Assembly (NCBI RefSeq): GCF_024746835.1
Contig: NZ_CP080531.1
Coordinates: forward strand, 1,364,001 to 1,428,000
Direction: 5' to 3'
DNA from: Mesorhizobium sp. AR02
Lineage (GTDB): Bacteria; Pseudomonadota; Alphaproteobacteria; Rhizobiales; Rhizobiaceae
DNA length: 64,000 bases
The translations under genes and the position numbers were made by a program. Below the pieces are notes generated by a model. It worked only from the letters and a program-made list of their open reading frames with translations. It had not been told where the DNA came from and made no database searches. The first letter of the stretch is position 1, and every line of letters starts with the position of its first letter. This document shows, piece by piece, positions 1 to 7,935 of this stretch.

Positions 1-1439
1 GCCGCCTTGTAGTACCAGGCGTCCTCATCGTCCCATTTCTCGGCCTGCTCATAGGCCTTGCCGTAATCCTGGGCCGCCTCCTGAAACTTGAAGGAGATTT
101 CGTAGGTTTTTGCGCTGTCGCCAAAAACCTCGGCGAATTCCAGCCGGCGCGCCTTGAGATCGGCTTCGGCCTTGTCGACCGTGTTTGACAATTCACCAAC
201 GCGTGCCTTGGCCTGTTCGTGGAATTTCCTGGCGGCATCGAGCGCCCCTTCGCGCACCGCCTGATCGGCCAGTTTCGACAGGCGCACGATCTCCGGGTCC
301 TGGCTCTTCAGCGCCGCCTGCTCGGCCAGCACCTGCTTCAGCCGCTCGGTCTGGCCGCGCAGCAATTTGTCGAGCTCGGCCGGGTCCTTCGGTGTGTCGG
401 TGCCGAGCGTCTTCAGCATGGCATAGAGCGCGTCCATCGGCACGCCGCCATCGCGCGAGATGGTTTCGATCTGGCGGCGTTCGGGATCTGGGAGCGCCGC
501 AATGGTGAGCAGCAGCCGGCGGCGCTCGCTGAGGATGTCGCCCTCATCGCCCTTCGGCGCTTCGGCCGGCGTGCCGAAATAGAGCAGCCGGCGCAGGCTC
601 TCATTGACCCATGGCCGCTGCTGGCCGTTGGTCTTGAGATAAACCTCCTCGCCGATCATGCGCAGTACGGTGCCGAATTCCTCGCCGCCCATCGTGTCGA
701 TATGGCGCAGGATCGCCGCCGCGTAGGGGCTGTTGCCATCGGCCGGACCATCGAGCGCCACCTTGCCGGGCTCGGCGGCAAAGCCGATGACCTGGCCGAG
801 GCTGTCGTCGGCCGAGCCCTTGGCCGGCGCGTTGCTCTTCAACGCCACGACGCTGCGCGTTTCGCCGAGACCGCCGGCGCCGATCGGCTTGCCCTCTTCA
901 TCCGGCGCCAGCTTCAGCAGCGTGCCCGGCGGGAACGGATCGTTGCGGCAGGCGTCGAGCAGCACGATCGTAACCGGCACCTTGGCCTTGAGTTCGGCCA
1001 CGATCGACGACAGCGGCACCAGCTTCTCACCGGCATCGTCGAGCGCTGAGATATCGGCATCGACGGGGACCAGGAAATTCTCGCCGCCGGCTTCGATGCC
1101 GTGACCGGAGTAATAGATGACGGCAACGTCGGCACCCTCGGCGTCGTCGACAAATCCTTCGAGGTCGCGCCGCAATTTGCGCGCGTCGCGGTTGGTCGCC
1201 ACGGTTGTCTCGAAGCCGAGCTTGCCGAACATTGCCTCGATGGCGCGTGCGTCGTTTTCAGGATTGGGCAGTTTGCCGACATGCTTGTAGTCGGACTGAC
1301 CGATGATGAGCGCGACGCCTTTCAGCGCCTTCGGCTCCTCGGCGTAGGCCGGAACCAGCACGCACAGGCACAGCACCAGTGCCGCGGCAACCGCCACGCA
1401 CATGCGCACCCTTTCGACTGTCATTCGCCCAAACCGCAT
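1..1439 (-). CDS. Caspase-like (peptidase C14) secreted protein, C-terminus cut by window edge
   Basis: The frame stays open from the ATG at 1439 to the left edge (about 479 residues visible, no stop reached). A basic N-terminus and hydrophobic segment ending near AYAEE (residues 14-34) form a signal peptide, so the domain should act outside the cytoplasm. The caspase dyad is visible: His113 in YYSGHG and Cys164 in DACRNDPF. After the p20-like domain come about 200 residues rich in Ala, Glu and Lys ending in aromatic-Ala repeats (KAYEQAEKWDDEDAW), which resembles a TPR-like helical array. Family knowledge: bacterial caspase homologues cleave after Arg/Lys or Asp, with largely unknown physiological targets. 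In-frame ATGs at 1424 and 1403 are alternative starts, but 1439 gives the most usual signal peptide. The downstream end and operon partners lie outside the window. Confidence 0.85.
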   Translation of the reverse strand, partial: MRFGRMTVERVRMCVAVAAALVLCLCVLVPAYAEEPKALKGVALIIGQSDYKHVGKLPNPENDARAIEAMFGKLGFETTVATNRDARKLRRDLEGFVDDAEGADVAVIYYSGHGIEAGGENFLVPVDADISALDDAGEKLVPLSSIVAELKAKVPVTIVLLDACRNDPFPPGTLLKLAPDEEGKPIGAGGLGETRSVVALKSNAPAKGSADDSLGQVIGFAAEPGKVALDGPADGNSPYAAAILRHIDTMGGEEFGTVLRMIGEEVYLKTNGQQRPWVNESLRRLLYFGTPAEAPKGDEGDILSERRRLLLTIAALPDPERRQIETISRDGGVPMDALYAMLKTLGTDTPKDPAELDKLLRGQTERLKQVLAEQAALKSQDPEIVRLSKLADQAVREGALDAARKFHEQAKARVGELSNTVDKAEADLKARRLEFAEVFGDSAKTYEISFKFQEAAQDYGKAYEQAEKWDDEDAWYYKA

Positions 1440-1655
1440 CGCCCACCCCGGAACCCGCAAGGCGCGATCTTACCTTGCGAGATGGCATCATGATGGCCGG
1501 CGCATGGCAAGTCCCGGGACGAACGGTGTTCTTGTCGTGAGGTGCAGATGCCGGCTGGTTTTCACGCCGTGAGCAGGTAGTCTTCAACAAAAGCGGCCGT
1601 TCCGATGCACGCGCTGGCGACAGGTACGGCCCGAAAAGCTTCAGGGGAGGTTGCG

Positions 1656-2426
1656 ATGACGGACTTCACGCCAAGATTCGATCTGGCCGGCAAGGTGGTG
1701 CTGGTCACCGGTGCCTCGCGCGGCATCGGCCGCGCCTGCGCGCTGGCCTGCGCTGGCTCCGGCGCCGACATGATCGTCGGCGTGCGTTCCATGGCCGACA
1801 GTGCTGAGCTAGTCGCAGAGATCGAGCGCATCGGCCGGCGGGCGCTTGCCGTGCAGATGGATGCGACCGATCTCGCCACGGTGCGCAAAGGTGTGGCCGA
1901 CGCGCACGCCGCCTTCGGCCGCATCGACGTCCTGGTCAACAATGTCGGGCTCGGGCCGGAAAACCTGGCGGAGAACGTCACCGAGGAGGATTTCGACCTG
2001 ACGGTGAACGTCAATCTCAAGGGCACGTTCTTCACCGCGCAGGCGGTCGGCAAACTGATGATCGCGCAGAAGAGCGGGCGCATCATCAACATCAGCTCGC
2101 AGGCCGGCACGGTGACGCTGAAGGGTGAAGCGATCTACTGCATGACCAAGGCAGCGATCAACCATCTGACGCGCTGCCTGGCGGCGGAGTGGGCTGAGCA
2201 CAAGATCGCCGTCAACAGCGTGGCGCCGACCTTCATCTGGACCGACGGGACGCGCCCCTCGCTCGCCGAGCCGGATTTTCATGCGCATGTGCTGGGACAC
2301 ATTCCGCTCGGCCGCATCGGCGACCCGATCGATGTGGCGGGAACCGTCGTGTTCCTCGCCTCGCCGGCGGCGTCGCTGATCACCGGGGCGAACATATTGG
2401 TCGATGGCGGCTGGTCGGTGGCGTAG
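1656..2426 (+). CDS. SDR family NAD(P)-dependent oxidoreductase
   Basis: 256-residue classical short-chain dehydrogenase. Visible signatures are the nucleotide-binding TGASRGIG near residue 20, NNVG near residue 95, and the catalytic Ser (NISSQAG) with the Tyr-x3-Lys motif (YCMTK) near residues 147-163. The C-terminus ends in the usual GANILVDGGW. I chose the ATG at 1656 because AGGGGAGG lies 5 bases upstream; the frame is open further upstream to 1605 without a comparable site. It is cytoplasmic and oxidises or reduces a small alcohol/ketone with NAD(P)(H). The substrate cannot be told from sequence, and the neighbours (caspase gene divergent, DUF882 gene convergent) give no pathway hint. 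Confidence 0.93.
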   Translation: MTDFTPRFDLAGKVVLVTGASRGIGRACALACAGSGADMIVGVRSMADSAELVAEIERIGRRALAVQMDATDLATVRKGVADAHAAFGRIDVLVNNVGLGPENLAENVTEEDFDLTVNVNLKGTFFTAQAVGKLMIAQKSGRIINISSQAGTVTLKGEAIYCMTKAAINHLTRCLAAEWAEHKIAVNSVAPTFIWTDGTRPSLAEPDFHAHVLGHIPLGRIGDPIDVAGTVVFLASPAASLITGANILVDGGWSVA

Positions 2427-2438
2427 GCCGCGGCCAGC

Positions 2439-4076
2439 CTATTTGAAGCTGGCGATGGGCAGGAATTTCACCGCAGAGCCGGTGAAGCGGCGGTGATCGG
2501 ACGTCTGTCCTCGCGGCTGGAATCCGTCGAGATAGACCTGCTCCGGCGCCGTGCGGATGAAATTGGCGGCGATGACGGGCGCCGCTGCTGATCCGGTCCC
2601 GCCGGCGATGCCGCGACCCGTCTCAAGTGGCCGGCCAGTCAACGCGACGGGCACAATGACGGCAGTGGTCTCGGGATCGAGATGCGGCTGGACCCGATCG
2701 GCCTTGGGGCTGGTCCTGACACGATCTTCGGGCTTCGGTGCAGGGATTGCAATCCGCTGGCCGGCCAACCTATCGAAGCCGTTGTCGGGATGATGCATGG
2801 CCAGCAAGGCAGCGACGGCATCTGCAGATTTGGCCGCATCCGGCTGACGTGCCGGGCTTGTCTGGCTTTGCGGCCGCCATGTCGGCAAGGGGACGGTGAG
2901 CGCCATCATCTCCGGCGCGACGGCCGCTGGAGCGGCATCCGTCTTGGCCAAGGGAATTTCGGCATTGGCTGCCACCGGCAGTTCGCCCCGCGCCGTGGAC
3001 GCGCTGGCTATTGCGAACGGCGCGGTTTGCGGGGTCGGAATGCTGGCCGTGGGGACGGCGCGCGGGGCGAAGGCCGGCAACGGCACTGTGTCGGGCGCCA
3101 TCGCCATGACGATCGCTTCAGGCGTCTTGCTCTCTTGCTCGGCGAGTGGTTCTTCAGCCGCACCGGCAGAAGCCACCTCCGCCCGCTGGGCATCCTGCGG
3201 CGGCACGATGGTGATGACCTGCCCGGCCGTCTTGGGTTCAACGGACTTGGCCGGTTTGCGCGGCGCCGGCGCCGCTTCCGCGACATCCTCCGCCTCGTCG
3301 GCGCCGCGCCCGCCCAAGAGCGTCGCCAGCAGGCCACGCGACTTGCGCTGGCCGCCGTCGGCGCTTGCCAGTTCGATGTTGGGCGTGCCGGCGCTCTTGC
3401 GTGATTTGTAGGCGGCAAGCGCCTGGTCATAGCCGGGCAGCGGCCTGCCGTCGCTCGGCACATGCAGCGTGTTGCCGTTCGGGAAGACCCTGGCGAGTTC
3501 CTGGCGGCTGATGCCCGGCCAATGCCGCACATTGCCGACATCCATGTGAATGAAAGGCGAGCCGGAGGTCGGGTAATAGCCGACGCCGCCGCCCTGCATC
3601 TTGAGGCCGATGTCGCGCAGCTTCCTCAGCGGCACGTCCGGCAGGAAGAAATCCATCGCGCGGCCGACCATGTGCTGGCTTTCCCGGGCCACGCCCTTCG
3701 AGCGGCTGCGCAGCATGGCGTTGGTCGCCGGCGAGCGATAGGCGCTGACCACATGGATATAGGAGGTCGAGCCACTGGCGCGATAGGCCTGCCAGACGAG
3801 GTCGAGCAGGCGCGGGTCCATCCTGGTCGGTTCGTTGCGGCGCCAGTCCCGCAGCATGAAATTGATCTTCTTCAATCCCGCCTGATCGTAGCGCCCGTTG
3901 CGCTTGAAAACGATCTCGGCCTTCTCGCCCGTATGCAGATGCTGGATCTTCAAGGCGCGCGTCTCGGCGGACGCACTGCCGACGCACAGGCAGAAAAACG
4001 CGACGACAATGGCCGGCAACCATGTCCAACGCTGTGAGGCGCCGGGCGCGTTCTGTTCGTTTTCGATCACATTCAT
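2439..4076 (-). CDS. DUF882 / M15-like (YcbK-type) secreted cell-wall protein
   Basis: About 545 residues from the ATG at 4076. A hydrophobic segment around residues 18-38 ending in SASAE is a signal peptide. The DUF882 domain follows (roughly residues 40-200), with SAYRSPATN, SQHMVGRAMDFF and SPFIHMDVGNVRHW supplying the His/Asp/His metal-ligand pattern of M15 D,D-carboxypeptidases. The remaining two thirds is a Pro/Ala-rich low-complexity tail with repeated VPLP-type motifs, likely disordered or wall-associated. Family knowledge: DUF882 proteins are thought to act on or bind peptidoglycan. The frame is open upstream to a TTG at 4175 and an ATG at 4163, which would add a basic extension; neither has a clear ribosome site, so the start is uncertain. 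It is convergent with the SDR gene (12 bp apart). Confidence 0.8.
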   Translation of the reverse strand: MNVIENEQNAPGASQRWTWLPAIVVAFFCLCVGSASAETRALKIQHLHTGEKAEIVFKRNGRYDQAGLKKINFMLRDWRRNEPTRMDPRLLDLVWQAYRASGSTSYIHVVSAYRSPATNAMLRSRSKGVARESQHMVGRAMDFFLPDVPLRKLRDIGLKMQGGGVGYYPTSGSPFIHMDVGNVRHWPGISRQELARVFPNGNTLHVPSDGRPLPGYDQALAAYKSRKSAGTPNIELASADGGQRKSRGLLATLLGGRGADEAEDVAEAAPAPRKPAKSVEPKTAGQVITIVPPQDAQRAEVASAGAAEEPLAEQESKTPEAIVMAMAPDTVPLPAFAPRAVPTASIPTPQTAPFAIASASTARGELPVAANAEIPLAKTDAAPAAVAPEMMALTVPLPTWRPQSQTSPARQPDAAKSADAVAALLAMHHPDNGFDRLAGQRIAIPAPKPEDRVRTSPKADRVQPHLDPETTAVIVPVALTGRPLETGRGIAGGTGSAAAPVIAANFIRTAPEQVYLDGFQPRGQTSDHRRFTGSAVKFLPIASFK

Positions 4077-4284
4077 GCCTTGCACATTGTTGCTGTTTCG
4101 GGCGATTTGACGTCTTCGCCGGATGCGGAGCTTCTTTTCGAAGCGCTCGACCCGACAAGGCATGGGTTTGACCAAGGCAGACGGGCATCCGTCTCACAAA
4201 CTCGTCCTGTCGATGAACAGCATCTTGGTTAATGAATCGTGATCGTGCCGGGAATGGTCCTTCCCGACAGCGCCGGGTTGCCCT

Positions 4285-5427
4285 TCAGCGGAACAGATAT
4301 TTCGAGACTTCCGGATTGCCGCGCCGCCACATCACATTGTCCAGGAAGTAATGGTGCACGTTGATGAAGATCCAGGCGATGAAGAGGAAAAGCGACGAGC
4401 CGAGCACCGCCTTGTCGTAGGGAATCAGGTCAATCAGCGCCATCGGCACCAGCCAGAAGCCGAGCGCTCCAAGAATTGCGCCGACCACGATGAAGGCCAG
4501 CACGCGCAGCCTGTACCGCGGTCCAAGAATGGACAGGACCTTCAATCCCGGCCTCTCGACGGCATCCGCACGATCGCGCTCGACATTGGTCTGGTAGCGC
4601 CAGACCACCGCCAGATACTGCAAGGAATGGAGCGCCGGCACCACGAGCAGCCAGAGCGGGTTCAGCGTCACGAACAGGATCCAGGCATAGAGGGACACGA
4701 CATAGGCGACGACGCCGTTATAGGGCAGCGCCCCGCCATGCTTGCGCCAGCGATTGATGAACATCACCGCAGTGGCCGCCGAAGAGGCGGCAGCGATCGA
4801 CATGGCGATGGTGATGAGCCATGGCGGGACCGCGAAGGTGTAGTACTCCAAGCCCCAGAACTGCCGCTCGGTGATCACCACGTTCGTTTGCAGCCATGCG
4901 AACAGCCACACGGCATAGCCGTTGAACAGCAACACCTTCTTGTCCTGATCGCTAAAGAATTTGCGCTTCAGCACGGCGTCCACCATCAGCATGCCGTAGC
5001 CTTGCTTGACGTAGTGCCAGCCGACGAAAAAGCCCATCGCATTGGTTGCGTTGCCCAGCAGGCGGGCGTTCCCCGTCAGCGAGCCATAGGCAAAGAAGGC
5101 AATCATCGCCAGCGGGACGACAATGCCCGCCAAGATATAGCGGATCTGGAGGTTGCGGCCGTAGCCCTCGCCGCTCACCTTGCGCGCGAAATTGCGGTAG
5201 AAGATCTGGTACGAATGACCGAAATGCGGCTGGTTTATGAGATGGGAGAGCAAGAACATCGTCAGCGTCACAGCAGCTTCGTACCTCAGAGGCACAAAAT
5301 ACAGGACCGGCAGGATCAGAAGCGCGCTGCCGCCAAGCATGAAAAAGTCGATGAACGGGCCAAAGAGATATTTTTGCGGCGTGGCTGCTGCTGAAGCCGG
5401 GGCATCTGCCGAAAGGTGAAGTGCCAT
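4285..5427 (-). CDS. Polytopic membrane protein with conserved His motifs, function unknown
   Basis: 380 residues with about nine to ten hydrophobic segments, so an integral inner-membrane protein. Histidines sit at or near membrane boundaries: HLINQPHFGHSYQIFY (around residue 65), GWHYVKQGYG (about 140), ALHSLQYL (about 265) and VHHYFLDNVMWR (near the C-terminus). Such spaced His motifs suggest a metal- or heme-binding membrane enzyme, but I do not recognise the family and assign no reaction. The start has a GGGGAGG-like site just upstream (reverse of cctcccc at 5431-5437). It is flanked by non-coding sequence on the upstream side and stands alone. Confidence 0.75.
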   Translation of the reverse strand: MALHLSADAPASAAATPQKYLFGPFIDFFMLGGSALLILPVLYFVPLRYEAAVTLTMFLLSHLINQPHFGHSYQIFYRNFARKVSGEGYGRNLQIRYILAGIVVPLAMIAFFAYGSLTGNARLLGNATNAMGFFVGWHYVKQGYGMLMVDAVLKRKFFSDQDKKVLLFNGYAVWLFAWLQTNVVITERQFWGLEYYTFAVPPWLITIAMSIAAASSAATAVMFINRWRKHGGALPYNGVVAYVVSLYAWILFVTLNPLWLLVVPALHSLQYLAVVWRYQTNVERDRADAVERPGLKVLSILGPRYRLRVLAFIVVGAILGALGFWLVPMALIDLIPYDKAVLGSSLFLFIAWIFINVHHYFLDNVMWRRGNPEVSKYLFR

Positions 5428-5840
5428 AATACCTCCCCTTGTGATCGTTTATCTGGCCATCCCGGATACCGTTCTATGTCGAGTGCGGCGAGGATCTCAG
5501 TGTGCGTCCGGCAACGGCCCGTATTATCGGAGTCGCCAGCATCGAAGCATATCCGTCAATCGCGTAATGCCAAGCCAGTTGGACGTCGCGTCGGCGGCCA
5601 TCCCGCTGTGGCGCCTTGAGGCAATATTCTTCGTGGCACGAAGTAAGCGCTCTCGCTGCCACACAGCGCGGTGAACTCGTCCGTCGCCTGAGGCCATCCC
5701 CTAATAAAGTGGTATTGTGAGCGGGCGGACATCGAGCCCCCGCCGCATGAGCCCGCTCTCTGCGTTCAACAATTATAACGCCATGAAACAATACTGGCGC
5801 TACCGCCATTCAGGGGTATAATTAGCCGTTGTTTAGCTCA
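5428..5840. other. Intergenic region, no gene seen
   Basis: Upstream of the membrane-protein gene. Short overlapping open frames here show no recognisable protein character. The promoter of the leftward gene should lie at its left edge. Nothing else is supported. Confidence 0.5.
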
Positions 5841-5975
5841 GGCTCGGCAACAGGTAGGAGGAGTAGGCCTATCGCACCCCCCAGTGCAGGCCTGTCCGTC
5901 GCCTCCCCCTCCGCGACGCTCCTCCTACTGGCCCTCCGAGCCGGGCCTTGAGGACAGGGGGCCGTCCTCAACCAA
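5841..5975 (+). other. Predicted structured RNA leader
   Basis: Nested inverted repeats: GGCTCGG (5841-5847) pairs with CCGAGCC (5936-5942), and inside it GTAGGAGGAG (5854-5863) pairs exactly with CTCCTCCTAC (5919-5928). AGGCCT copies face each other within the loop. A second hairpin follows, GAGGAC (5950-5955) with GTCCTC (5964-5969). The 73-codon ORF starts 26 bases after that hairpin. This could be a 5' leader or a small RNA; no known riboswitch family is recognised. Confidence 0.4.
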
Positions 5976-5994
5976 GGTTGCGGAGGACTGGGCG

Positions 5995-6216
5995 ATGTCC
6001 GTTACCGACCAAGCACTAAAATACGGCATCCTAAGTGCCAAGGAGTTGGCTCTATTGAGTCGTGCGTTCGACACGGCATGTCGTCAACGCCTGGTAGACG
6101 ACCATTCGTTGGAGGCGGAAATCATAGCGGAGGAAATCGTTGCCGCATACCGACATGGGGTGAGGAGCGAGGACGAATTGATCAAGGCCGCTGGAACCTC
6201 ATCACACATCGGATAG
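5995..6216 (+). CDS. Small conserved-looking hypothetical protein (73 aa)
   Basis: Starts at ATG 5995 with GGAGG 8 bases upstream (5982-5986), which is why I reject the longer frame from 5884. The protein is mostly helical and acidic (LEAEIIAEEIVAAYRHG), with no signal peptide or membrane segment, so it is probably cytoplasmic. Function unknown. It is the last gene before the first tRNA-derived repeat and so the last chromosomal gene before the island. Confidence 0.6.
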   Translation: MSVTDQALKYGILSAKELALLSRAFDTACRQRLVDDHSLEAEIIAEEIVAAYRHGVRSEDELIKAAGTSSHIG

Positions 6217-6268
6217 ATCACGCCGCGGTGAGGAGTTTGAAGGTCAGCCGCGCTCGCGCGGAAAAGAC

Positions 6269-6370
6269 TGGTGCTGCGAGAGAGGATTGAACTCTGAACT
6301 ATGTCAATAAAATCAAATACTTATGTTTCAGTTTGTAACGTTGTGACGGACGAAAAATGACCGGGCAATC
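6269..6370 (+). repeat. att-like repeat A (tRNA-Thr 3' end plus conserved arm)
   Basis: Bases 6269-6295 are identical to the last 27 positions of the tRNA-Thr gene at 47029-47055, and the identity extends a few bases left (AGAC). To the right is an AT-rich arm with AATAAAATCAAATACTTAT, then TTTGTAAC and TTGTGACGG, shared with the copies at 14468, 28645 and 39873/40748. This is the left boundary of the island. Confidence 0.85.
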
Positions 6371-6406
6371 GCCTTTGGGATTCGGCTGCTGCGTTGCACC
6401 ATAGAC

Positions 6407-6670
6407 CTACTTAGCCTTGTCCTTACGAAACTCTCGATTCTGTTTGTTCGCTCCCAAGGCGTTCCCGATCAAGCCTCCAATAGCCACGATGCCGCCAGCC
6501 ACCCAACCCCAGATTGCGACCGCAGTGCCAGCTACTGCCAACCCCCTGGCCGGGATGAAAAACACAGCCAGGAGCCCAATGAGCAGCCCACCTATGGTCC
6601 AGCGCCGTGTCGTGGTGCTGAGCGCAGCGGAGGCCAGCCAGCGCATGATGGCCGAGTAGCGGTCGTTCAT
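6407..6670 (-). CDS. Small membrane protein (87 aa), unknown function
   Basis: 87 residues with two hydrophobic stretches: GGLLIGLLAVFFI (about 27-39) and a Gly/Ala/Ile-rich second segment (about 48-70), followed by a basic tail (NREFRKDKAK). It resembles small phage or plasmid two-span membrane proteins, but I do not recognise the family. It lies directly inside att copy A and points toward the island boundary. Low GC relative to neighbours is not obvious. It may be a leftover of the element that created this segment. Confidence 0.55.
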   Translation of the reverse strand: MNDRYSAIMRWLASAALSTTTRRWTIGGLLIGLLAVFFIPARGLAVAGTAVAIWGWVAGGIVAIGGLIGNALGANKQNREFRKDKAK

Positions 6671-6842
6671 AGTGATGCCCCTTGCCGAAACTCTGACTTG
6701 GAACGTAGACGACAGTTGGCAGACGCTGTCGAGCTAGATGGGCACCCGGACGGTCTATTTCTTGCCAGCGTTGACCCCGGAGGGGTCGGCCGCACTGGAG
6801 GCGGCTTATCACCACAAGCCCGCAAGCAGTCTTTCGCAACTA

Positions 6843-7019
6843 CTACAGCGAAATGCCCAGGTTCTCTACCCAGCGCAGTCCTTCGTCGGTGCCGGCGCGG
6901 GGTCTGTATTCGCAGCCGACCCAGCCGGTGTAGCCAAGCTGGTCGAGCGCGGCGAACACGGTTCCACAGGCGATCTCGCCCTCGTCCGGTTCGGCGCGGC
7001 TTGGAACGGCGGCGATGAC
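6843..7019 (-). pseudogene. Hydroxypyruvate isomerase-like C-terminal remnant
   Basis: The minus-strand frame reads VIAAVPSRAEPDEGEI then FAALDQLGYTGWVGCEYRP and ends GLRWVENLGISL-stop at 6843. This matches the conserved C-terminal end of the Hyi/OtnI hydroxypyruvate isomerase family (EPDEGEI, GWVGCEY). About 59 codons remain; no N-terminal barrel portion can be found upstream, where the frame degenerates. It is a decayed fragment next to an intact sugar operon and may be a lost member of that operon or of a former neighbour. Confidence 0.65.
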
Positions 7020-7185
7020 GCTGCGCTTGTATCTGGCATGTGGCGAGTGTTTAACGCTGAGGTTGCGTTATCCGTGTTTATCAAACTGGTCGAGCCACGG
7101 CTGCAGCGCCGAATTGACAGATCACCGCTTGCAAATCGGCCGCCGCTGTCTTTTGCTCGCGCGACAGTCGTCCTTTGACTGTTGA

Positions 7186-7812
7186 ATGGTTGGCGAACGG
7201 ATGAACAAAATCGATCGGCGACGGTCAGAGTCCGAAATGGACGCCACCGTAAATGCCGCGCGGCTTGGAACGCGATTGCGCCTCGCCCGGCAGATGCGAG
7301 GCATGACGCTAAAGACACTGGCCGCTGGTGCGAACTGCTCTGAAAGCCTTTTGTCCAAGATCGAGAACGGCAAGGCTTCGCCATCGCTACCCATGCTTCA
7401 CCGCCTGGTCGAAGTTCTGGACACCAATATCGGCTGGATGTTCGAGGAGGTCGACGATGACGAGGCGATCGTGTTCCGGGAAGGCGCGCGGCCATTGATC
7501 ACGCTCGACGCGTTGAGGCGCGGCGATGGCATCTCGCTAGAACGTGTTATTCCGTATTCCTCCGGCCACCTGCTGCAGTGCAACATCCATCACATCGAGG
7601 CAGACGGCGAGAGTGAAGGTCCCATCCAGCATGTCGGCGAGGAAGTCGGCTATGTGCTGGCGGGCCGGATCGAGTTGATCGTCGACGGGAAGAGCCATGA
7701 TCTCGCCGCCGGCGATGCGTTCGTGTTCAGGTCGGAGCTGCCGCATCACTACCGCAACATCGGCAAGGAGCGAGCCAGCATTTTCTGGGTCAACACGCCG
7801 GCGACTTTCTGA
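7186..7812 (+). CDS. XRE-family transcriptional regulator with C-terminal cupin
   Basis: 208 residues. An N-terminal Cro/C1 helix-turn-helix (about residues 25-80: RLARQMRGMTLKTLAAGA, SESLLSKIENGKASPSL) is joined to a C-terminal cupin barrel (about 130-205: HVGEEVGYVLAGRIELIV, LPHHYRNIG). Family knowledge: such regulators usually bind a small catabolite in the cupin and repress or activate an adjacent transport/catabolism operon. The ABC-importer operon starts 124 bp downstream on the same strand, behind a palindrome placed in a candidate promoter. ATG 7186 is given; ATG 7201 (MNKIDRRR) is an equally likely start, with neither having a strong ribosome site. Confidence 0.88.
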   Translation: MVGERMNKIDRRRSESEMDATVNAARLGTRLRLARQMRGMTLKTLAAGANCSESLLSKIENGKASPSLPMLHRLVEVLDTNIGWMFEEVDDDEAIVFREGARPLITLDALRRGDGISLERVIPYSSGHLLQCNIHHIEADGESEGPIQHVGEEVGYVLAGRIELIVDGKSHDLAAGDAFVFRSELPHHYRNIGKERASIFWVNTPATF

Positions 7813-7836
7813 TCGACGTTCATGCGTTCAAACTCA

Positions 7837-7865
7837 TTGACAACTATTCAAGTCTCTTGAATGTT
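7837..7865 (+). promoter_or_regulatory. Candidate promoter with operator in the spacer
   Basis: A consensus -35 TTGACA (7837-7842) is followed 17 bases later by a weak -10 (AATGTT, 7860-7865). A perfect inverted repeat ATTCAAG-TCT-CTTGAAT (7846-7862) fills the spacer. This placement suits repression of the ABC operon by the adjacent XRE-cupin protein; that link is inferred. Confidence 0.5.
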
Positions 7866-7935
7866 TGCCGCGTGCCTGTAGCACCAATGGGACCAGCCGA
7901 ATGAGGTTTGGCCCGCAAGCAAGGGGAACCGCAAA

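Noticed and set aside
2682..3411. Long plus-strand open frames (up to 240 codons) opposite the DUF882 gene
   Set aside because: They are antisense shadows of the Pro/Ala-rich tail; composition is Arg/Gly-heavy with no motif or ribosome site.
6738..7178. 146-codon plus-strand frame
   Set aside because: It lies antisense to the hydroxypyruvate isomerase remnant and has no recognisable features; the minus-strand reading explains the region better.
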